Shown here: positions 42,955 through 50,896 of the stretch, piece after piece | Layout: each line of letters begins with the position of its first letter | Position numbering within the stretch: the stretch's first letter is position 1 | Assembly: GCA_021825585.1 (NCBI GenBank) | Contig: JAKAGT010000004.1 | Location: forward strand, 62,001 to 126,000 | Direction of reading: 5' to 3' | Origin: Bacteroidota bacterium | GTDB lineage: Bacteria; Bacteroidota; Ignavibacteria; Kryptoniales; JAKASW01 | DNA length: 64,000 nt | The notes under the pieces: model-generated | The model's input: only the letters and a program-made list of their open reading frames with translations | What the model was told of the DNA's origin: nothing | Database searches by the model: none | Program-made: the position numbers and the translations under genes

Positions 42955-44055
42955 TTGAAAGCAAAACTAGCACTCGCCAACGGTGCGGTCTTCACTGGGG
43001 AATCCTTCGGTGCGGAAGGCGAAACGGCAGGCGAAGTCGTATTCAATACAAGCATGATAGGTTACCAGGAGGTACTGACTGATCCCTCCTACTGCGGACA
43101 AATTGTCACTATGACATATCCGCATATGGGCAATTACGGAATAAATCCCGAAGATTTCGAATCGTCCAAACCGCAGGTTGCGGGCTTCGTTGTAAGAGAG
43201 TACAGCAAATTCTACAGCAACTTCCGCGCTACCGAAAGCCTGGGCGATTTTCTCAAGCGAAACGATATCGTTGGAATAGAAGCAATCGATACTCGAAAGC
43301 TTACCAGGATGATAAGGGAAGCCGGCGCGATGAATGCCGTGATCTCGACGACCGATCTCGACGATGCCTCGCTCGTCAGGAAGGCAAAGGCATTCCCTTC
43401 GATGTCGGGTCTCGACCTCGCAAAAATCGTCACCACAAAGAAATCATACAGGTTTCCGCAGAATGGGAAGACGGATTTCAAATTCAGAGTTGTCGCGTAC
43501 GACTACGGAATAAAGACCAATATTCTGCGGAAGCTGTATGAGCGCGGCTGCGACGTAACGGTCGTCCCCGCAAACACATCCGCCGACGAAGTCCTAAAGA
43601 TGGATCCCGACGGGATATTCCTTTCGAACGGTCCGGGCGACCCGGCGGCGGTCACGTATGGAATCGACAACATCGGGCAGCTCATAGGCAAGAAGCCCAT
43701 CTTCGGCATCTGCCTTGGACACCAGATTCTTGCTCTTGCCGCCGGGGCGAAGACGTTCAAGATGAAATTCGGACATCGCGGCGCGAATCACCCCGTGAAG
43801 CGCCTGTCGAATGAAACGGTCGAAGTAACCTCTCATAATCACGGTTTTGCGGTAGATCCCAATTCCCTCCCGGCGGATTATGAAGTCACTCATATCGACC
43901 TGAACGACGATATCCTCGAAGGGTTCAGACACAAGAGCCTCCCTCTGTTCTGCGTTCAATACCACCCGGAGGCGTCTCCCGGACCGCACGACAGCGACTA
44001 TCTTTTCGACGACTTCATCAAAATGATGGAAGACGTTAAAGTAGAGACGAGATGA
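42955..44055 (+). CDS. carA: Carbamoyl-phosphate synthase small subunit
   Basis: Glutaminase subunit that supplies ammonia to CarB for arginine and pyrimidine synthesis. 366 residues from a TTG at 42955 with GGAG a few bases upstream. Class I amidotransferase nucleophile C253 in GICLGHQ, LSNGPGDP, TSHNHGFAVD, and the final His-Glu in QYHPEASPGPHDS. Normal length. The large subunit is not in this window. Confidence 0.95.
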   Translation: MKAKLALANGAVFTGESFGAEGETAGEVVFNTSMIGYQEVLTDPSYCGQIVTMTYPHMGNYGINPEDFESSKPQVAGFVVREYSKFYSNFRATESLGDFLKRNDIVGIEAIDTRKLTRMIREAGAMNAVISTTDLDDASLVRKAKAFPSMSGLDLAKIVTTKKSYRFPQNGKTDFKFRVVAYDYGIKTNILRKLYERGCDVTVVPANTSADEVLKMDPDGIFLSNGPGDPAAVTYGIDNIGQLIGKKPIFGICLGHQILALAAGAKTFKMKFGHRGANHPVKRLSNETVEVTSHNHGFAVDPNSLPADYEVTHIDLNDDILEGFRHKSLPLFCVQYHPEASPGPHDSDYLFDDFIKMMEDVKVETR

Positions 44056-44200
44056 TTGCGACTTCGCCGACACCGGCGATAACGGAATTCCCCGGGACAA
44101 TTGAGGTTTTCAGAAAGGGTGTTTTCTCAGGTCACAGCGAAGGCCCGCGCTGCTGCCAGCGCGTCTCAGCCGAAGGACTTCCGATTCTCCCTCTCACTGC

Positions 44201-45442
44201 TTACCATAGTCTTGGATTCACCACATCGTTGTAGATCGAGCCGAATGTGAAGCTCAATCCGAACGAAGTCCAATAAGAATACTGTGTCGCCAGCTCGGTC
44301 TGCTGCAGGAGGATCTGGTCTGCCGTCGCACCCGATTGTGGAAGAGAGAGCTGATCATGGATCAGCGATATGTCTCCCGACAGGTTTACAGACAGTCCGT
44401 GAGCCACAGGGAGTGATATTTGGGTGTAAAGTTCGAGATCGTTTTGCGCGAAGTTCCTGAGATAATTGGCCCCGTTAAGTGATGCGCTTACCGTCCCCCA
44501 TGGCTGCGTCAGGTTGAGGATGAGAGAAAGGTGTTCGCTTGCCAGCCTGTCGTAATACTTATTAAATACGGTCTCAAGATAATAGGATGAGTACTGGTAG
44601 CTCAGCTCGTACCGGAACCTCAGCTGCCGCATCGTAGCTTCGGAATAGGGAAAGATATCGTATTCCACCTCCGGCGACAGGGTGATCTGCTCCTTCTCGT
44701 TGTTGTATATGGACGAAAAGGAGGAGACTACTCCTCCCACCGACCAATGGTTTCCGAAACTGAGCGCCCCCATTCCTTCGAGAGTTCTCTGCCTCGTGAT
44801 GGAAACAACTGCTTGTCCGTCAGTTGTGTAGTGATCTTCCTGGTAAACGCCGCTTCCGGTGAAGAGGAACTTGGACCGGCGAGTGGTTCTGCTGACTGAA
44901 ACAGACCCGGACCATTTGTCTCTCGTGGTAAGCGCCTGGCCGTTCACATAACCGTTCGCACTGATGTTGAAGACCCAGTGATCCCACTTATCGATCGGGG
45001 CGGACCTTTTGCAGGATTTTGACAGGTCGACGGAGAGGTAATTAGCAATCGGCATCCTTTCGGCGTACCGGATCAGTCCCAGCTCCAGCATTCTGGACAC
45101 TCCCTCCATGATCTGCTCCGACGTTTCGGCTGGACCCGACGAATATTCAAGCGTGTCGTTGACGCCGGTAAATTTTTCCCGGCCCAGGAAAATAAGTGTG
45201 TATTCCTGTCCACCTCCCCCGGTAGGCATATTTGTTATAATGACTTCCACCTGTGCTTCATTCCGGTCGCGCACATAGTTGACGAATCTCACGTGTGTTC
45301 TTATGTAATTGAAATTGCACGTCCCGCAATCAAGAAAGACTCTGGGTTCAGTCAGGCCGGTTCCGGCAAATTCGGAATTATTCAGGGCAAAGGCGCTTGC
45401 CGAAACGGAGAAGTATACGAGAAAAAGGAGAATCTTTCGCAT
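44201..45442 (-). CDS. Predicted outer-membrane beta-barrel protein
   Basis: 413 residues with a signal peptide (ILLFLVYFSVSASAFA). The region after it contains a conspicuous FLDCGTCNFNYIRTH motif and a globular part of about 120 residues. From about 165 onward the chain alternates as in a beta-barrel and ends FGLSFTFGSIYNDVVNPR with aromatic-rich strands. I do not recognise a specific family; similar barrel proteins with a CxxC-bearing N-domain occur in Bacteroidota relatives. It is divergent to a lipoprotein gene and may be functionally linked. Confidence 0.7.
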   Translation of the reverse strand: MRKILLFLVYFSVSASAFALNNSEFAGTGLTEPRVFLDCGTCNFNYIRTHVRFVNYVRDRNEAQVEVIITNMPTGGGGQEYTLIFLGREKFTGVNDTLEYSSGPAETSEQIMEGVSRMLELGLIRYAERMPIANYLSVDLSKSCKRSAPIDKWDHWVFNISANGYVNGQALTTRDKWSGSVSVSRTTRRSKFLFTGSGVYQEDHYTTDGQAVVSITRQRTLEGMGALSFGNHWSVGGVVSSFSSIYNNEKEQITLSPEVEYDIFPYSEATMRQLRFRYELSYQYSSYYLETVFNKYYDRLASEHLSLILNLTQPWGTVSASLNGANYLRNFAQNDLELYTQISLPVAHGLSVNLSGDISLIHDQLSLPQSGATADQILLQQTELATQYSYWTSFGLSFTFGSIYNDVVNPRLW

Positions 45443-45772
45443 TTTCTAAATCTACATGTATTTGATCGAACGTTTTAGGCTCGTTTTTCGCAGATTTGCG
45501 ACACTCTGGTTCATTAGTGGAACATCATCCCACTACATAAACGAAACTACAACTTCGCCGTCTTTAAGTAAAGAGACTCAAACAGGAAAGTTTTTCTGGC
45601 TCCGGATTCGACACGCTTCGCCACACAGTGCAAGACTTGCAGGGCGGACACACCTTTTGCGCGGTTGATGAGAGAACAGGGAACATAACTACACAAATTG
45701 AACGCTGTGATGTGAAATCCCACTCCGTAATCGGCACGATATGTGATCCTACACTTAGAAAAAGGAGAAGCG
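45443..45772. other. Divergent intergenic region
   Basis: 330 bp between the barrel protein and the lipoprotein. It is AT-rich around 45440-45560. The small open frames crossing it have no family resemblance. No hairpin or operator is obvious. Confidence 0.4.
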
Positions 45773-46579
45773 ATGCTGACACGAGCGAGCATCTTAACGG
45801 TTTTAATGTCGGTGGTGTTGTTCGGATGTTCTCAATCGGGAAATCCGGTTTCCTCGTCCGGTTCACAGGGGAACGTGATCATGTCAGTGGCATTCACAAA
45901 CAGCTCGACACCTGTCGGACTCTCCAAGGTGAGCTCCGTTACCTCTGCAGACTCAATCCGCATTGACAGCGCCATAGTCGTGTTGGCAAAAATCCGATTC
46001 GAGTCGAATATCGATACGGTGGAGGTCGACACGAGCAGCAGCGTGCCGTTCATCAACATAGACCGGGCCGATTCAAGCGCGACCTTCTGGGGGCCGTTCG
46101 TGATTCATATTCACGATACCGTAGCAATCAACTTTGCCAATAAGACGCTTCCTCCCGGAACTTACACGGGCATCAAGTTCGCCGTCTACAGACTCGGAAG
46201 GGGAGAAGGCTTCGAGGACAGCGAACATTTCAACCACCCGAATAGGAACCCGAGCGACACCGCTATCACCAATTACAGCATAGCGGTCTGGGGATCGATA
46301 TATAAGAATGGCACATGGGTTCCGTTCGCGTTCAAGGATGATCAGAACCTGGAATTCAAGGTCAAGGGAACATTTACAATCTCCAGCGCTACTTCAGCGA
46401 TCAACATTGCGCTCAACTTCAACATGGGTTCATGGTTCATGAATCCCTTTAACGGCTCGATTCTCGACCCGACGGACATGTCGTTCAGGAATCAGATGAT
46501 GATAAGGGAAGCAATACAGCACTCGTTTGAAAATGGTCGGTGCGGTCGATGGGAAGATTTTCGGGATTGGGGATTTTGA
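45773..46579 (+). CDS. Lipoprotein of unknown function
   Basis: 268 residues from the ATG at 45773, set by AAAGGAGAAG upstream. The signal peptide ends at a lipobox (VVLFGC, Cys at about residue 19), so it is a lipoprotein. The mature part is strand-rich with DSIRIDSAIVVLAKIRF and LPPGTYTGIKFAVYRL, which loosely recalls DUF4382-type extracellular domains; the match is weak. A good terminator follows. It is divergent to the predicted barrel protein gene. Confidence 0.75.
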   Translation: MLTRASILTVLMSVVLFGCSQSGNPVSSSGSQGNVIMSVAFTNSSTPVGLSKVSSVTSADSIRIDSAIVVLAKIRFESNIDTVEVDTSSSVPFINIDRADSSATFWGPFVIHIHDTVAINFANKTLPPGTYTGIKFAVYRLGRGEGFEDSEHFNHPNRNPSDTAITNYSIAVWGSIYKNGTWVPFAFKDDQNLEFKVKGTFTISSATSAINIALNFNMGSWFMNPFNGSILDPTDMSFRNQMMIREAIQHSFENGRCGRWEDFRDWGF

Positions 46580-46654
46580 GATGAAAGGCGCGAGAAAAAA
46601 CGCATGAGAGACAAGATCATATAGATTTGCCAGCCTCAAGCCACAAAGGGAAAG

Positions 46655-46700
46655 CGGGGCTCGCCAGCGAAAAGCAGGTGGGCCCCGTTTCTTTTATTTT
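46655..46700 (+). terminator. Rho-independent terminator
   Basis: 11-bp stem CGGGGCTCGCC/GGTGGGCCCCG (two G-U pairs), 11-nt loop, then TTTCTTTTATTTT. It lies 75 bases after the lipoprotein stop and ends at the convergent gene's stop codon. Confidence 0.85.
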
Positions 46701-47065
46701 CATTTGTACCTGAAATGCCGCATCGTGTCGGGCAGCGGACGCCCCGGAATGTTAAACGGAGGCTCCGGCATATGGTCGATGTCTAAGCTATCGGGAATTT
46801 TGAATATCATTCCGGGATCTATCGACGGATCGGTTCTGCTGATGAGTATGAAATATTTAACATTCCCAATCACGACTCCGTCAGGTTCGATGCGAGGGCG
46901 CTGCATCAGCAACCGTTGCAATTGGTCCTCACCGAATTTCCTGACGGAATCAGGCGCTTGCTTTGCCAGACTATCTGCTTTAACCTGTGCATGCGCACAC
47001 TGAGCAGACAGCAGGAACAGAACTACCAGAGATGTGGACAAAAAGTCGGTTTGGCGAAAAATCAT
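46700..47065 (-). CDS. Small exported protein of unknown function
   Basis: 121 residues from the ATG at 47065, which begins a signal peptide (hydrophobic STSLVVLFLLSAQC then AHAQ). A GTG-started longer form to 47122 is possible. The mature part has a Pro-rich C-terminus (EPPFNIPGRPLPDTMRHF) and a short strand-rich core (EPDGVVIGNVKYFILIS). No family is recognised. It is a single gene facing the lipoprotein terminator. Confidence 0.6.
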   Translation of the reverse strand: MIFRQTDFLSTSLVVLFLLSAQCAHAQVKADSLAKQAPDSVRKFGEDQLQRLLMQRPRIEPDGVVIGNVKYFILISRTDPSIDPGMIFKIPDSLDIDHMPEPPFNIPGRPLPDTMRHFRYK

Positions 47066-47285
47066 CTTCAAATTCAACTTGTGTAAGCATGTTCCATGTT
47101 GAAAATGGAGGTTCTCGTCCACGTCTCTAGTAGTTTCACAATGAGTCCTCGCTTCATTGAGATAGATCTAAACACGCAGACACCGCCACAAGAGACTCAC
47201 TATTTCAATTCTTTCTCCGCATCTCCGGCGTCTTTTGTGATTGATCTCCAGACGTAGCCGCAGATCTCTCTGCTACCGCTCAATA

Positions 47286-48578
47286 TCATTTCTTCGTAGA
47301 AAGTTCGCTCAACCTGTTTCTCGCATACTTCGCAAACGATTCGTCGACTCTCCGGTCCGCCTTGAGAAATCTCCGGTACCAGTACATCGCTTCCTTCGTA
47401 TGATGAGATTGATCGTAAGCTAAACCGAGCCCATAAACTGCATCCACGTTTTCGGGATCGATTTCGAGCACCTTCCGGTACGTACTGATCGCCTTACTAT
47501 ATTCTTTGACGCGAAGTTGGGCTGCAGCTATGCTCTTCAAAATAGAGAGATTGAACGACAGCGTCCATTTTGAGAGCGAATAGGCAATCTGCATCGTCTT
47601 GATGGCTTCCCTTGGCTGGTTGAGCTGCATGAGGGCCAGACCGAGGTTCAGCTGCGCCTGCGGATCCCTCGGATCCAGCTTCACTTCATATCTGAAGAAA
47701 CTCTCCGCGGAGTCGTAAATTCCCAGATTATAATACCACAGACCGATGTTGCCTATGTCTTCGGAAGTCGTGTCTTGGGACAACGAGAGGTAGCGGTTCA
47801 TCAGGCTGATGGCGGTCTCGAGGTTTGCCTTGTCTTTCATTTTGCCGTGACACAATGCAAGTCTCTTTATGACGAATGGTGATGGTCCAAAAGTCTGCAA
47901 CACTCCCGAATACTCTTTGGCAGCGTAGGGATACTTGTTAGTATTATAGTAAACTTCGGCGAGCATGAGTTTTGCAGCGGCGTTTGTGGAGTCGGCCGTG
48001 AGCAGTCTGGCAATGAACGGAAAAGCGTCTTCGTACTTGCGTGCATCAAGAAGCCCATTGCAAAGGGCGATCGCTTCACGCTCGTCGAAACGCTCCATCA
48101 CGAATTCTTCCGCTTCTGTAAACCTGTCCATCGCGCAAAGCGTATTTACGAGCTCCACCCTCGCTGGATTGTATGTCGAATCCCGCAAAACAGTTATCCC
48201 CAGATACCGGATTGCTTCAGCAGGGTTGTGAAGTGCAATCATTATCACCGCACGGTAGAAGCAAGCAAGCGGGTACAAGGAGTCGGAGGAATCGACGGCG
48301 GCCAGCGACTCGAGACTTCTCCGGTAGTCGCCGATCTGGTACAGGCAAGCGCTGCGGTAATACTCGAGTGGGGCTGTCGAATCCGCCGGACTAAGCTTGT
48401 CGAAAACATCGAGTGCTTTCCGGTATTGTGCAGAATTGAAATAGCGAAGACCATCGCTGAACCGATTGAGACTGTCGGCTTCTGCGGCGACAGAAACCGG
48501 CACCGCCTTTGCGGCGGAGGTTGCAAGCAACAGTATGATCAGAGCTTTCAAGTAAGCCTCCTGGTACGAATGAATCAT
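47286..48578 (-). CDS. Exported TPR-repeat protein
   Basis: 430 residues. N-terminal signal (LKALIILLLATSAAKA), then repeated helix-turn-helix units of 34 residues characteristic of TPRs, for example AQLNLGLALMQLNQPREAIK and AVYGLGLAYDQSHHTKEAMY. It is likely a periplasmic or outer-membrane-associated scaffold. Its start overlaps the TonB-domain gene stop by 4 bases (ATGA), so it is the last gene of the sigma-factor operon. The partner is not known. Confidence 0.88.
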   Translation of the reverse strand: MIHSYQEAYLKALIILLLATSAAKAVPVSVAAEADSLNRFSDGLRYFNSAQYRKALDVFDKLSPADSTAPLEYYRSACLYQIGDYRRSLESLAAVDSSDSLYPLACFYRAVIMIALHNPAEAIRYLGITVLRDSTYNPARVELVNTLCAMDRFTEAEEFVMERFDEREAIALCNGLLDARKYEDAFPFIARLLTADSTNAAAKLMLAEVYYNTNKYPYAAKEYSGVLQTFGPSPFVIKRLALCHGKMKDKANLETAISLMNRYLSLSQDTTSEDIGNIGLWYYNLGIYDSAESFFRYEVKLDPRDPQAQLNLGLALMQLNQPREAIKTMQIAYSLSKWTLSFNLSILKSIAAAQLRVKEYSKAISTYRKVLEIDPENVDAVYGLGLAYDQSHHTKEAMYWYRRFLKADRRVDESFAKYARNRLSELSTKK

Positions 48579-49360
48579 TTCCCCTTTTTCGGCATCTTCC
48601 CGTACTTCTCAATCATCCACTTTGCATGCCTTACCATCTCATCCAGATTCAAATTGTCAATCCTTACCCCTTCGAGAAACATCTGGTACCTTTCCACTGC
48701 CTGGACGTATTTCTTCTGCCTCTCATATTTCATCCCGGAATTGTAGAAAGAGATGAGTCGATCCAGTTGTGTAGCACTTGACGTTGAAGCTGAATTAAGT
48801 CCCGCTTTTTCAATAATCTTGTGCTGGCCCTGGCCCGGAGGCACACCCAACTCGGATGATTTAATCTTGTCGGCAGGGCTCGGCCGCAATTTGAATGTAA
48901 ACGGAATGACAACCCACACACTCACCGGTTTGTTGTCAAGCATAGCGGGTGTGAATCTATACTTCATCGCCGCATCGATTGTGGGTTGGTTAAAAACAGA
49001 ATAGCTGACCTTCAATCCGCGACTCACAAGGGAACCCTCTCCTTTCACCAGATGTGCCGTTGTATCCTCGGCCTTCAAGTTGAATTCCAAAACAACTGCT
49101 TTGCGCGGAATTCCGTCTTTGCCGACCAAAACTTTCAAAATAACCCGTCCTTCGATTCCGGCTTTTTGTGCAAGCTCGGGATATTTTGCAATGGCCTGTT
49201 TCACAATCTGTGGTTCTTTCTCCACAGGCAAGAAATCCGGAGGCAGAGCCGATGAATCAGGCACAGAATAATTGGGGAGAAGTTTTGCCTGAGCTCTGAT
49301 ATCCGGCGCGGATAGAAACATCAGGATAGACAACAGAACGATCTTCGGTTTGCTGTTCAT
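48575..49360 (-). CDS. TonB C-terminal domain protein
   Basis: 261 residues with a signal peptide (IVLLSILMFLSAPDIRAQA). A TonB C-terminal-like region is visible at about 57-155: YPELAQKAGIEGRVILKVLV, PTIDAAMKYRFTPAMLDNKP and VSVWVVIPFTF. There is no classic N-terminal membrane anchor with Pro-rich linker, so it is probably a TonB-box-type binding module and not the energiser itself. After about 200 a short TPR-like helix pair follows (YNSGMKYERQKKYVQAVERY). It overlaps both neighbours by 4 bases. Confidence 0.85.
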   Translation of the reverse strand: MNSKPKIVLLSILMFLSAPDIRAQAKLLPNYSVPDSSALPPDFLPVEKEPQIVKQAIAKYPELAQKAGIEGRVILKVLVGKDGIPRKAVVLEFNLKAEDTTAHLVKGEGSLVSRGLKVSYSVFNQPTIDAAMKYRFTPAMLDNKPVSVWVVIPFTFKLRPSPADKIKSSELGVPPGQGQHKIIEKAGLNSASTSSATQLDRLISFYNSGMKYERQKKYVQAVERYQMFLEGVRIDNLNLDEMVRHAKWMIEKYGKMPKKGK

Positions 49361-49806
49361 CTCATTGCACCTTTCGAATCGCGGATCGACACCGGATAAA
49401 CTACCTGCGTCGGCATCCCGTACACTACGTGCGACGGCACCGCTTTCAGAATCGCATTAATCTCATCCCGGTGCATGTTCTCCTGCAGCATGAAGCCGAT
49501 TGCAAAAGACACAATTAAAAGTATCACTGCCGCCATAGACACAACATAAACCGGAATTCTCAATTGATAGCCCAACGCATTCGTGTTCTGCTTGCGTCCT
49601 ATCTTCCGGGAAATCGATTCATCAAGGCCGGCCGGATAGCTCATTCTGTCGTCGCTCGCCAGTGAATGGAGTTTCACCGCTGTGCTGAAAAAATTCTGGC
49701 AGCTCTCGCAGCCATAAAGGTGGGAGAGAGCGGCCTCTATGTTATCTGTGCTTTCCTCACGGTCGAGGAAAGCGCTGAGCCTTTCCTGCACGAAGTCACA
49801 GTTCAT
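49357..49806 (-). CDS. Membrane anti-sigma factor with zinc-binding N-terminus
   Basis: 149 residues from the ATG at 49806, placed one base after the sigma gene stop (TGA-A-ATG). The N-terminal MNCDFVQERLSAFLDREES and HLYGCESCQNFF form the zf-HC2/ZAS pattern with His and Cys ligands that binds ECF sigma factors. One membrane helix follows (VYVVSMAAVILLIVSFAIGF). The periplasmic tail of about 45 residues may receive the signal. It overlaps the TonB-domain gene by 4 bases. Confidence 0.87.
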   Translation of the reverse strand: MNCDFVQERLSAFLDREESTDNIEAALSHLYGCESCQNFFSTAVKLHSLASDDRMSYPAGLDESISRKIGRKQNTNALGYQLRIPVYVVSMAAVILLIVSFAIGFMLQENMHRDEINAILKAVPSHVVYGMPTQVVYPVSIRDSKGAMR

Positions 49807-49807
49807 T

Positions 49808-50317
49808 TCACACATCTCCATAAAGCTTCTTGTAGATTTCACTTGCCATCTTTCTCGCCTTGAACAGTCTCGACTTCACTGCCGACACAGTCGTATCGAG
49901 CGCCTCCGCAATCTCCGCGTAGCTGAGCCCGTTCCATTCTCGCATGACCAGCACCTCACGGTAGTCAGCGGGGAGATCGTCCAGCAGTTTTCTTAGCATC
50001 TGCGGAGAATCGCTGTATTCGGGATCGCTTGAAAGGAGCTCCTGCAATTCGTCACCGTCCCCGCCGAGGTTGCGGATTTTTCCCCTGTCCCGGATCATGT
50101 TCAGACACTTGTTCCTCGCCGACTTGTACAGCCAGACTTTGACCGACGTCTCGCCGTCGAACCGGTTGACGTTCTGGAAGAATTTGATGAATACGTCCTG
50201 CACAACGTCCTTTGCCCCTTCCCTGTCGTTGAGCATTCTGCAGCAGAATCGATAGACGCCGGTTTTGTGATGGTTGTAAGCCGCCATGAACTCCGCCCTG
50301 TCTTCAGAAATCGGCAC
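49808..50317 (-). CDS. ECF-type RNA polymerase sigma factor
   Basis: 169 residues. Region 2 (GAKDVVQDVFIKFFQNVNRFDG and SVKVWLYKSARNKCLNMIRD) and region 4 (LPADYREVLVMREWNGLSYAEIAEAL, then VSAVKSRLFKARK) are clear. There is no sigma-1 region. The gene begins an operon of four genes in which each stop touches or overlaps the next start: anti-sigma, TonB domain, TPR. The promoter it recognises is probably its own, but I could not define it. Confidence 0.93.
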   Translation of the reverse strand: MPISEDRAEFMAAYNHHKTGVYRFCCRMLNDREGAKDVVQDVFIKFFQNVNRFDGETSVKVWLYKSARNKCLNMIRDRGKIRNLGGDGDELQELLSSDPEYSDSPQMLRKLLDDLPADYREVLVMREWNGLSYAEIAEALDTTVSAVKSRLFKARKMASEIYKKLYGDV

Positions 50318-50896
50318 GATTCCCTTTCCGAATCTTCTCAGCTCATTAAACTCCCGAAGGATTGCGAGCCTATATCTAAATAACCCACGAGACCCGCAAA
50401 AGTTGTCGACTGCAACAATGTTCGCAAATCGTCTTTAAGATTCAACTTTTGACGGTAAGTCGCTCAATTGGCAACACGCCTGGCGAAGGTATCAAAGCCT
50501 TTGCGCCGCAACCTTCGCAAGGTTACCAATCCCGCTTCAATGTGACAAACTACCGTGAAATGCCTCAAATGTTGAAATTGTGTTATCCCATATAAGATTC
50601 CTCCGCGCGCTCACCTTGACTTCGTCAAGACTCACTTGGTCGGAATGACTACTCATTTGGTTCTGATGCGTGACTGGAACCTTATCCGGAATTCGCTACG
50701 AAACAAACACATTTTTCCTCCAGATCAATGTGTTCACCGATCGGTTTCATTTAACAAGCTCTTTCCATCTTCCCTCCATCCCGGTGCACGCAGAAAGTCT
50801 CTCGCATCCGCTCGGGGCAAGCTTTTGCCTTTTGACCTGCTGTTCCATTGTCTTTCACCTGTTCCACCGATAAATTAAAAAAAAGGCGGCTGCATC
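50318..50896. other. Divergent intergenic region
   Basis: 579 bp between the sigma factor and the Lon-like protease. A palindromic repeat lies at 50595-50649. The parts at 50320-50590 and 50650-50890 show no gene with family resemblance. The promoters of both flanking genes must be here. Confidence 0.4.
50595..50649. repeat. AGATTCCTC...GGAATGAC palindromic repeat
   Basis: The element contains the hairpin CTTGAC-TTC-GTCAAG and ends in TCGGAATGAC, like the GTC...GAC units at 2086 and 8086. Intergenic. Confidence 0.5.
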
